Below, one piece after another: positions 1 through 5,190 of a stretch of DNA of 5,406 nucleotides (the stretch's first letter is position 1; every line of letters begins with the position of its first letter). A program made the translations under genes and the position numbers. Source of the DNA: Pseudomonadota bacterium (lineage in GTDB: Bacteria; Pseudomonadota; Gammaproteobacteria; Acidithiobacillales; Acidithiobacillaceae); contig JAKAVW010000223.1 of the NCBI GenBank assembly GCA_021827445.1, positions 1 through 5,406 of the forward strand, in the 5' to 3' direction. A model generated the notes under the pieces. That model was given only the letters and a program-made list of their open reading frames with translations. It was not told the origin of the DNA and did no database searches.

Positions 1-180
1 GACTGCTGCGTTCCGCCCAGATATAAAGGCACTGTCTCGGTACTTGTAACCCGCCCCACAATACCGGCGGCTCCCTGTGCGTCTATACCCTGTCTCTGCA
101 TGCCTGGTCTGCAATCCAATCCCCATCCTCCCAGGCTTGATCCCTACAGGGGCCGGATCGAGGCACCCGCCCGCAGCGCA

Positions 181-195
181 GCGAGTCAGACTCGC
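181..195. repeat. 15-bp odd palindrome
   Basis: GCGAGTC (181-187) and GACTCGC (189-195) are perfect reverse complements around a single central A. A one-base spacer is too tight for an RNA hairpin, so a binding site for a dimeric DNA-binding protein is the more natural reading. No regulator gene is visible nearby. Confidence 0.55.
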
Positions 196-220
196 ACCAC
201 GGACAGAGGACGCTTGAACC

Positions 221-260
221 CCCGCGCTCAACACCCAGAACGGCTAGGGCGGAGCGCGGG
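221..260. repeat. 9-bp GC-rich inverted repeat with 22-base loop
   Basis: CCCGCGCTC (221-229) is the exact reverse complement of GAGCGCGGG (252-260). The arms would form a stable stem in RNA or single-stranded DNA. There is no T-tract after the 3' arm, so it is not an intrinsic terminator. It sits three bases before another palindrome (263-277), making a compact structured block. Confidence 0.6.
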
Positions 261-262
261 AA

Positions 263-277
263 TGCCCGCAGCGGGCA
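263..277. repeat. 15-bp odd palindrome
   Basis: TGCCCGC (263-269) and GCGGGCA (271-277) are perfect reverse complements around one central A. The layout, 7 + 1 + 7 with an A at the centre, is the same as at 181-195 although the arm sequence differs. It is probably a protein-binding site or part of a larger folded block. Confidence 0.5.
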
Positions 278-316
278 CAGAAAGACCGTGCAGGGCATGG
301 CAAACGTGCCGGGGGT

Positions 317-604
317 ATGAGTACAGCGGAAACGGGGAAAGAGAGGCTAGAAGCCACGGCCCACCCCCACAACGCGGCTCTTACAGGGCGCTCGTCGCGC
401 TCGGCCTACGTCGGGGGGTGGGGTGTTCACCAGCCCAAAAAGGGTGGCTGTGAAGGATTTTACTTCTATGGGGTTCACACCCATTTTAATCGTGTTATGA
501 TTTGGCATCGGTTCCTGACCTGTGCTAGAGGTTACGGGACCACGGCAGGGGCATCTTGGCGGACAGCCTCTGCAAGTGGCGCTGTTGTGAGCATATCGCA
601 ATAG
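317..604 (+). CDS. Ash-like phage/satellite protein frame (uncertain)
   Basis: The frame encodes 95 residues. Its middle and end (about residues 22-70) contain a stretch reading PKKGGCEGFYFYGVHTHFN and then a motif with FLTCARGYG. From memory these resemble Ash (Phage_ASH) proteins annotated in P4-like satellites and prophages, where such frames lie in the immunity region; Ash function is poorly defined. The ATG at 317 has only a G-run one base upstream, so ribosome binding there is doubtful and a later start is possible. The 3' half contains a promoter (474-501) and the first three stem-loops of the RNA downstream. Base pairing there may constrain the sequence as much as the protein does. 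Either this is a real small phage protein or a frame left open by conserved RNA sequence. Confidence 0.35.
   Translation: MSTAETGKERLEATAHPHNAALTGRSSRSAYVGGWGVHQPKKGGCEGFYFYGVHTHFNRVMIWHRFLTCARGYGTTAGASWRTASASGAVVSISQ
360..422. repeat. 9-bp C/G-tract inverted repeat
   Basis: CCCACCCCC (360-368) is the exact reverse complement of GGGGGTGGG (414-422), separated by 45 bases that themselves hold GC-rich self-complementary pieces. It lies inside the Ash-like frame and about 50 bases before the promoter at 474. It could close a domain of a longer leader transcript that begins upstream. Its low complexity means part of the match may be chance. Confidence 0.35.
474..501 (+). promoter_or_regulatory. 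sigma70-type promoter of the structured RNA
   Basis: A -35 box TTCACA (474-479, 5 of 6 to consensus) and a -10 box TATGAT (496-501, 5 of 6) are separated by 16 bases. The predicted start at about 507-509 falls just before the first stem-loop, which opens at 510. The agreement between promoter, first hairpin and distal terminator is the main support. Confidence 0.65.
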
Positions 605-696
605 GTCGCTGCGAGGAAACCATATACCGCTAGGCGGCGGCGGTTTTCTGAAAGTAGTAGGCAGCCCCGGTCAGCAATGACTGGGGCTTTGCTTTT
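508..696 (+). ncRNA. Structured small RNA of five stem-loops (possible C4/CI-type antisense RNA)
   Basis: I see five consecutive hairpins, pairing by eye and allowing G-U. SL1 is 510-541: GGTTCC/GGGACC outside and 516-521/529-534 inside, with one bulged C and a 7-base loop. SL2 is 545-552/566-573. SL3 is 575-590/596-610, about 15 pairs with one bulged G and a 5-base loop. SL4 is 614-621/642-649 with an inner CCGC/GCGG. SL5 is the terminator at 663-688. A good promoter ends seven bases before the start, so the unit looks independently transcribed at about 189 nt. The sequence around SL1-SL2, within an Ash-like frame, reminds me of the C4 RNA of P1/P7 and CI RNA of P4, antisense regulators of phage immunity. 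That assignment is from memory and unverified. It does not look like tmRNA, RNase P RNA, 4.5S or 6S RNA. Confidence 0.6.
663..696 (+). terminator. Strong intrinsic terminator
   Basis: An 11-bp stem (663-673 with 678-688, one G-U pair) closed by a GCAA tetraloop is followed by TTTGCTTTT. This is a textbook Rho-independent terminator. It ends the structured RNA 56 bases before the DUF29 gene and so should insulate that gene, unless read-through is regulated. Confidence 0.88.
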
Positions 697-751
697 CGTA
701 ACCCTGTAAACCGCCTATCCTTGGCTGAACGGACTTACAAAGAGGTGTCGT

Positions 752-1213
752 ATGGCTACGGCAAGACAGCTTGAGCAACCGATAACGAATCTCTACGAGG
801 TGGACTTTCTGGCGTGGATAGAAGCCCAGACACAGGCTTTGCGTACACGGCAGGCAGGCGGCCTAGATTGGGACAACATCCTGGAGGAATTTGAGAGCAT
901 GGGCAGAAGTGAAAAGAACGCCCTCAGAAGCCGACTACAGGTGTTGCTCATGCACCTGATGAAATGGCAATGGCAGCCGAAAAAACAGAGCAAGAGCTGG
1001 GCGACCAGCATAAGAAACCAGCGGCTTGCGCTAAAATATCTCATCAAGGATTCGCCAAGCCTCAAAAGACTTATTCCTGAAGTGTTGCCGGATGCTTGGA
1101 GTGATGCCGCCGATGAAGCTGCTTTTGAAACCGGACTTCCGATTTCCACATTTCCAGAGTCATGCCCTTGGGATATAGACACGCAAGTCATGGCTGATTG
1201 GTGGCCGGAATGA
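752..1213 (+). CDS. DUF29 family protein
   Basis: This 153-residue cytoplasmic protein of unknown function has the full pattern I know for DUF29 (PF01724). The N-terminal LYEVDFLAWIEAQ is at residues 14-26, the central core EEFESMGRSEKNAL...LLMHLMKWQWQP at 45-76, and the C-terminal ETGLP...FPESCPW at 126-140. The length is normal for the family, with no signal peptide or membrane segment. The ATG at 752 is preceded by AGAGGTG (741-747), a good ribosome-binding site. The stop overlaps the ATG of the next frame (ATGA at 1210-1213), suggesting translational coupling. DUF29 genes occur in many copies in cyanobacteria and some proteobacteria, often in accessory DNA; no biochemical role is established. 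The family call is firm; any link to the nearby restriction enzyme is only positional. Confidence 0.9.
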   Translation: MATARQLEQPITNLYEVDFLAWIEAQTQALRTRQAGGLDWDNILEEFESMGRSEKNALRSRLQVLLMHLMKWQWQPKKQSKSWATSIRNQRLALKYLIKDSPSLKRLIPEVLPDAWSDAADEAAFETGLPISTFPESCPWDIDTQVMADWWPE

Positions 1214-1527
1214 GCAGCCTCACCGTAATGTCCCATAACAGCCCTCAACTGCCAGGCGGCGAACCAAGCAAAATAAGGCCATCCGCCCAGCCTGGCCCAG
1301 CTTCCACCAGACAAATTGATGCAAAAGGTCTCATTTCTTTAAGTGATCAACGCCGCATGGGTGCTCTCATGAGGCGTTATGCTTTGGTAGGCCGGATAGG
1401 AAGCCTCAAAGAATGGGTTACTTTCAACGCATGGCTGCGAAACCAAAGCGTTTTACCTTGCCGTGCCGCGAAAACACTGACACAGAAAATGGATCGATCA
1501 ACCTTCGAGCGCCTATCTCACTCATAA
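1210..1527 (+). CDS. Hypothetical protein, coupled to DUF29 gene
   Basis: The frame encodes 105 residues from the ATG at 1210, which overlaps the DUF29 stop as ATGA. A GGTGG at 1200-1204 could serve as a weak ribosome-binding site. I do not recognise it. The first 40 or so residues are Ser/Pro/Gln-rich and look disordered. The rest (from about LISLSDQRRMGALM) is basic and could form helices, with GRIGSLKEWVTFNAWLRNQ as the most protein-like stretch. There are no membrane segments. It is in the same frame as the downstream restriction enzyme and ends in TAA only 13 bases before an in-frame GTG at 1540. It may be a genuine small protein, a gene remnant, or a chance frame filling the gap. The ATGA overlap is the best argument for reality. 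Confidence 0.4.
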   Translation: MSSLTVMSHNSPQLPGGEPSKIRPSAQPGPASTRQIDAKGLISLSDQRRMGALMRRYALVGRIGSLKEWVTFNAWLRNQSVLPCRAAKTLTQKMDRSTFERLSHS

Positions 1528-1635
1528 CCCCAGAGGTTCGTGATATCCTCGCTTCTACAGGATATTTTCCGGGTCAAACAAAATGTTGGTCAAAATAACC
1601 TCCATTCCCGCCATGAAATACGGGCCTCCATTATA

Positions 1636-4419
1636 ATGCCACCCATCTCCTGGAACGAAATCCGCGACCGCGCCACGGCATTCTCCCGCGATTGGGCAAC
1701 AGAACGTAGCGAGGACGCCGAGGCCAAGACCTTCTGGGATGCCTTTTTCAATGTCTTTGGCGTCACGCGTCGGCGCTTGGCGAGTTTCGAGGCCCCAGTC
1801 AAACAACGCAGCGACGGCGGGCGCATCTCGACAGGATTCATCGATCTATTCTGGAAAGGCGTGCTACTGGTAGAGCACAAATCCAGGGGTAAGGATCTGA
1901 ACCGGGCATACGCCCAAGCTATCGATTATTTCCCAGGTATTCCAGAGCGTGACCTCCCGCACTACGTCCTGGTAAGCGACTTCGCCAGGATGCGTCTCTT
2001 TGACCTGGAGACGGACCAGCAATGGGAATTTCCCCTCTCCGACCTGCACAAGCATATTCGGTTATTCGGTTTCATCGCTGGTTATCACAGTCAGGCCATT
2101 CGGCCACAGGATCCGGTCAACATCCATGCTGCCGAGCGCATGGGCCGCCTCCATGATCGACTCAAGGGTTCTGGCTACACAGATCATCCCCTGGAAGTTT
2201 TGCTGGTTCGCCTCCTGTTCTGCCTCTTTGCCGATGATACCGGGCTTTTTCAGCCCGCCCAGGCATTTCGGGAATGGGTGGAACAAGAAACCCAGGAAGA
2301 TGGCCGCGACCTTGGCCCGAAGCTCACCGAACTTTTCCAGATCCTCAACACACAGCCAGAAGCTCGCCAAAAGAGCCTCGACGAACGCTTGTCTGCCTTC
2401 CCCTATGTGAACGGCAGACTTTTTGCCGAAATTCTTCCCATCCCAGCCTTTAATGCTGCCATGCGTATCGAGCTGCTGGATGCCTGTGCCTTAGACTGGG
2501 GCCGGATCAGCCCCGCCATCTTCGGTGGTTTATTTCAGAGCATCATGGACCCCGCCGCCCGCCGCAATCTGGGCGCTCACTACACATCAGAAACTAACAT
2601 TCTCAAACTCATCAAGCCATTGTTTCTGGATGACCTGCATAGAGAGTTCGCCGCTGCCAAAGGTAACGCCCACAAACTCACAGATCTGCAACACAAACTG
2701 CGTGAGCTGACACTCTTCGACCCGGCCTGCGGCTGCGGAAACTTCTTAGTGGTGGCCTATCGGGAGTTGCGCCTGTTGGAGCTGGAGATCCTGCGCCTGC
2801 TCCGCGATAGCGGACAACTCGCTCTGGATATTTTTCATCTCATCCAGGTCAACGTGGACCAGTGCTTCGGTATAGAGATCGAAGAGTTTCCCGCCCAGAT
2901 CGCACAGGTGGCTCTCTGGCTGACCGATCACCAGATGAATCAACGTGTCAGCGAGGAGTTCGGGCAGTATTACGCCCGCCTGCCCCTGACCACCAGCGCG
3001 CACATCGTCAATGACAACGCCCTCACGCTGGAGTGGGGCACAGTGGTTCCCCGCGAGCAGGTGAGTTACATCCTCGGCAACCCACCTTTTGTGGGTAAAA
3101 AAGAGCAAAGCAAAGCCCAGAAGGCAGAGTTTTTGGCGATCATGCACGGTGTCAAGGGAGCTGGTGTCCTCGACTATGTGACTGCGTGGTACCGCAAGGC
3201 GGCGGAGTTCATGCAGGGCACATCCATGAGCGCCGCCTTCGTCTCCACAAACTCCATCACCCAGGGAGAACAGCCTGGCGTTCTCTGGCCGCACCTGTGG
3301 GTTAGAGGCATGAAGATCCACTTTGCCCATCGCACCTTCAAATGGAGCAACGAAGGGCGCGGCAAGGCGGCTGTGCATTGCGTCATCATCGGTTTTGGCC
3401 CTAGCGAACCGACGCGGCGGATGATCTACGACTATGAGAAGATCGATGGCGAACCTCATCCAGTGGAGGCGCGGAACATCAATCCCTACCTAGTGGATGC
3501 GGTAGATGTGGTCCTGTCCAAACGTGGCCGCCCCTTAGCTCCTTCCACCCCGAACATCAACTACGGCAGTATGCCAATTGATGATGGCCATCTTATTTTG
3601 AGTACGGAAGAGCGAAATGCGGCCATAGCTGCGGAACCGCAAATCGGCCCCTTCATCAGGCCATACGTCGGCGGGGAGGAATTTCTCAATAACACGCAGC
3701 GATGGTGCCTTTGGTTATCAGATGCGCCACTGCCGCTCCTGCGCCATTCACCGTTTTTGCGGGAACGCATTGGCCGTGTGCGGGCATTTAGGAAAGCCAG
3801 TAGCCGCAAGGAGACGGTCGCGCTAGCGGCAACCCCGGCCTTGTTTGGCGAAATTCGCCAGCCTGACAACAGCTATTTGCTGATTGCCAAGGTGTCATCG
3901 GAGAATCGCCCTATCATGCCCATCGGGTTCATGGCAGCTATGGTGATTGCCAGCGGAAGCTGCCTCATCGTGCCCGGAGCGAAAATTTTTCATTTTGGTG
4001 TCTTGCAATCGACGATGCACATGGCCTGGATGCGCGCTGTTGCTGGGCGATTGGAAAGCCGCTATCAATATTCTGCCGGCATTGTCTACAACAACTTCCC
4101 ATGGCCTGAGACACCCAGCGAACGGCAACGTATAGCCATAGAGGCTGCCGCGCAATCAGTCTTGGATGCACGGGCACAATTCCCGGAATCATCATTAGCA
4201 GATATCTACGATCCATTAGCCATGCCGCCAGCATTGGTGCAGACTCATCACGCTCTAGATCGTGCTGTTGATGCAGCTTATGGAAGAAGGAAGTTTATCG
4301 GCGATGCTGACCGAGTTGCCTTTCTGTTTGAAAAGTACCAACAACTTACCATGACTATGTTTCCACTTGGAACAACAAAAAAACAATCTATAAGAAAATT
4401 AATTACAGGCTTTAAATGA
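1636..4419 (+). CDS. MmeI-like Type IIL (IIG) restriction-modification enzyme
   Basis: This single 927-residue chain should both cut and N6-adenine-methylate DNA; MmeI itself is about 919 residues. The nuclease domain carries D70, E80 and K82 (GFID...LLVEHKS), a PD-ExK site at the numbering I recall for MmeI. A helical linker leads to the methyltransferase: NLGAHYTSE (311-319), SAM-binding motif I FDPACGCGNF (361-370) and catalytic motif IV NPPF (482-485). Target recognition occupies roughly 620-820, including GRLESRYQY (804-812). ATG 1636 is preferred because it starts at the family N-terminus (PPISWNEIR), although no clear Shine-Dalgarno is visible. An in-frame GTG at 1540 would add 32 unrelated residues; its AGAGG is only three bases away. 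No separate subunit gene is needed or seen. The frame is intact; the A7 run at 4377-4383 could slip but affects only the tail. Confidence 0.95.
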   Translation: MPPISWNEIRDRATAFSRDWATERSEDAEAKTFWDAFFNVFGVTRRRLASFEAPVKQRSDGGRISTGFIDLFWKGVLLVEHKSRGKDLNRAYAQAIDYFPGIPERDLPHYVLVSDFARMRLFDLETDQQWEFPLSDLHKHIRLFGFIAGYHSQAIRPQDPVNIHAAERMGRLHDRLKGSGYTDHPLEVLLVRLLFCLFADDTGLFQPAQAFREWVEQETQEDGRDLGPKLTELFQILNTQPEARQKSLDERLSAFPYVNGRLFAEILPIPAFNAAMRIELLDACALDWGRISPAIFGGLFQSIMDPAARRNLGAHYTSETNILKLIKPLFLDDLHREFAAAKGNAHKLTDLQHKLRELTLFDPACGCGNFLVVAYRELRLLELEILRLLRDSGQLALDIFHLIQVNVDQCFGIEIEEFPAQIAQVALWLTDHQMNQRVSEEFGQYYARLPLTTSAHIVNDNALTLEWGTVVPREQVSYILGNPPFVGKKEQSKAQKAEFLAIMHGVKGAGVLDYVTAWYRKAAEFMQGTSMSAAFVSTNSITQGEQPGVLWPHLWVRGMKIHFAHRTFKWSNEGRGKAAVHCVIIGFGPSEPTRRMIYDYEKIDGEPHPVEARNINPYLVDAVDVVLSKRGRPLAPSTPNINYGSMPIDDGHLILSTEERNAAIAAEPQIGPFIRPYVGGEEFLNNTQRWCLWLSDAPLPLLRHSPFLRERIGRVRAFRKASSRKETVALAATPALFGEIRQPDNSYLLIAKVSSENRPIMPIGFMAAMVIASGSCLIVPGAKIFHFGVLQSTMHMAWMRAVAGRLESRYQYSAGIVYNNFPWPETPSERQRIAIEAAAQSVLDARAQFPESSLADIYDPLAMPPALVQTHHALDRAVDAAYGRRKFIGDADRVAFLFEKYQQLTMTMFPLGTTKKQSIRKLITGFK

Positions 4420-4470
4420 TAAAAAGTAAACGGCTGTTATAATTCTGAAGCGCAAAAAAGACACGACAAG

Positions 4471-4487
4471 ACAATTTGAAGAATTGT
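4471..4487. repeat. Inverted repeat after the restriction enzyme gene
   Basis: ACAATT (4471-4476) and AATTGT (4482-4487) are perfect reverse complements around TGAAG. GACAC (4460-4464) could alternatively pair with GTGTC (4486-4490). There is no following T-run, so a terminator is unlikely. It may be an operator or a weak RNA hairpin. Confidence 0.35.
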
Positions 4488-4522
4488 GTCGCATATTTAC
4501 TGGACCGCTCATCCGATAGACT

Positions 4523-4550
4523 TTGAGAATCCCAAGTTATTATGTACTAT
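4523..4550 (+). promoter_or_regulatory. Possible promoter for the 70-residue gene
   Basis: TTGAGA (4523-4528, 5 of 6 to the -35 consensus) and TACTAT (4545-4550, 4 of 6) have 16-base spacing in AT-rich DNA about 80 bases before the ATG at 4633. A second, weaker pair lies closer: TTTACA (4559-4564) and TATCCT (4583-4588), spacing 18. Either could drive the gene; I cannot choose between them. Confidence 0.35.
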
Positions 4551-4632
4551 AGATCATTTTTACAGTACAGTACAATTTACATTATCCTTTAAGGCGTTCA
4601 CACGAACAAAACCGACCTGGCGGAGATCTAGC

Positions 4633-4845
4633 ATGGCAAAACATAAAGAACCAGTGTCCTGGTCTCCCATCAAAGTTGTCGTTTGTGGGACGGAGGTAGC
4701 GGGTGCCTACAGCATCGACAATGGCGATTGGATGACTGTGCGCATGGATGGCGGTGGTACAAAAAGCACACATGGTGGACCAGCCGCAGAAGGCGTTGCG
4801 AAACTGATCCTCACAGAATTATTCAACGAGTCACATCAACGGTAG
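4633..4845 (+). CDS. Small conserved-type hypothetical protein (70 aa)
   Basis: This soluble 70-residue protein has a beta-rich first half (IKVVVCGTEVAGAYSIDNGDWMTVRM) and a C-terminal helix (EGVAKLILTELFNE), with a glycine-rich GGGTKSTHGGPA link between them. The pattern recalls small hypothetical proteins of proteobacteria built as V-G-x-Y-S-V-x-x-G-x-V-T-V followed by a Gly-rich turn and an L-L-x-E-L helix. I know no function for them. ATG 4633 is chosen over the upstream GTG 4486 because GGAG (4622-4625) lies seven bases before it and the residues upstream do not look like protein. It stands alone, 213 bases after the restriction enzyme gene. Its stop TAG shares its G with the hairpin at 4845-4864, an arrangement also seen in integron cassettes. 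Confidence 0.7.
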   Translation: MAKHKEPVSWSPIKVVVCGTEVAGAYSIDNGDWMTVRMDGGGTKSTHGGPAAEGVAKLILTELFNESHQR

Positions 4846-4864
4846 CCTAACTCAAGCGTTAGGC
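4845..4864. repeat. Perfect hairpin resembling an attC end
   Basis: GCCTAAC (4845-4851) and GTTAGGC (4858-4864) are perfect reverse complements around TCAAGC. They match the attC outer-box consensus RYYYAAC / GTTRRRY. The whole 20 bases closely resemble the 3' end of aadA-type attC sites (recalled as ending CTCAAGCGTTAGAC). At 20 bases it is far shorter than a working attC of about 57 or more, so at best it is a collapsed or partial site. A simple RNA hairpin after the stop codon is the alternative; it lacks a T-tract. Confidence 0.5.
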
Positions 4865-5190
4865 CTCACGGTAACACATGCGACACGCGGCACTAAGCGA
4901 AGTCACCGAAGCACAAGAATGGCGCTAGTTAGCAGAGGCTAGGGAGCTATCATCAGCGGCCCGAACGAGCACAGTGTTTACCTCCAAGAGTATCAGTACA
5001 CCGTTGATCCAACGCTCGCAGATGATTTGCAAGTTATTGAGTGTTATCCGCCCGCATGAAACCATTACGGTCCTCATATTTCGGATTAAAGCTTGTTGTC
5101 TGGTAGGGAGAAGACGATGGGCGTAGAGAAAACGACCTTCCCTGATTTTGTCCAACAACCCGTCCAGTTTTCAGCGTCCGGTAAACCCCT
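4865..5190. other. Decayed intergenic stretch
   Basis: This is 326 bases between two convergent genes with no supportable intact gene. Minus-strand frames here (4925-5158 and 5034-5240) lack recognisable features. On the plus strand, a startless coding-like frame is seen at 4943-5059. Another frame from the ATG at 4878 runs to 5119 with one internal TAG (4926-4928). The picture is of degraded former coding DNA. Confidence 0.4.
4943..5059 (+). pseudogene. Possible C-terminal gene remnant
   Basis: After an in-frame TAG (4940-4942), the frame runs 38 codons to a TGA at 5057-5059 with no ATG. Its product includes SVYLQEYQYTVDPTLADDL followed by QVIECYPPA. The mix of acidic, aromatic and hydrophobic residues looks more like real protein than the neighbouring frames. 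I do not recognise the family. It could be the tail of a gene whose start was lost, or chance. Confidence 0.22.

Larger units (their letters stand above)
1..316. other. Structured, apparently non-coding left flank
   Basis: I find no gene here that I can support. A plus-strand frame crosses part of it (from 100), but its product is rich in Arg, Pro and Ser, has low complexity and matches no family I know, as expected of chance frames in GC-rich DNA. What the stretch does hold is a run of perfect inverted repeats (181-195, 221-260, 263-277) and smaller ones such as GGCA/TGCC at 299-310. They fit a structured leader RNA, an origin or transfer region, or repressor sites; the sequence alone does not decide between these. 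Confidence 0.5.
4420..4632. other. AT-rich intergenic region
   Basis: This gap is much richer in A and T than the enzyme gene before it. The last part of that gene already drifts the same way, which may mark a junction. It holds an inverted repeat (4471-4487), two promoter-like element pairs and short direct repeats (TACAG TACAG TACA, 4561-4574). A GTG at 4486 opens a frame that runs into the next gene, but its 49 extra residues look like non-coding translation. No T-tract terminator follows the restriction enzyme gene. Confidence 0.5.

Noticed and set aside
508..696. 6S RNA, cobalamin riboswitch or retron msr-msd
   Set aside because: 6S is one long rod with a central bubble, whereas this is a row of separate hairpins. 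The conserved riboswitch boxes are absent, and no reverse transcriptase is encoded.
793..1314. 173-residue minus-strand frame
   Set aside because: It is antisense to the DUF29 gene, with odd Ser/Cys-rich composition and no family resemblance.
1413..1598. 61-residue plus-strand frame in the gap before the enzyme
   Set aside because: It overlaps the better-placed 1210-1527 frame, has no ribosome-binding site and no recognisable motif.
1632..1637. TATAAT as a promoter for the restriction enzyme
   Set aside because: There is no -35 box at the right distance (bases 1609-1614 read CGCCAT), and transcription would begin inside the coding region.
2746..3459. 237-residue minus-strand frame
   Set aside because: It lies opposite the methyltransferase core of the MmeI-like gene, whose motifs are unmistakable. 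The minus product has no recognisable domain and is a shadow.
1636..4419. BREX PglX or another multi-gene defence methyltransferase
   Set aside because: The PD-ExK residues at the N-terminus and end-to-end similarity to MmeI identify a stand-alone Type IIL enzyme, and no BREX or DISARM partner genes are present.
4486..4632. N-terminal extension of the 70-residue protein from GTG 4486
   Set aside because: It spans promoter-like AT-rich DNA, lacks a ribosome-binding site, and the extra residues look non-coding; ATG 4633 has a well-spaced GGAG.
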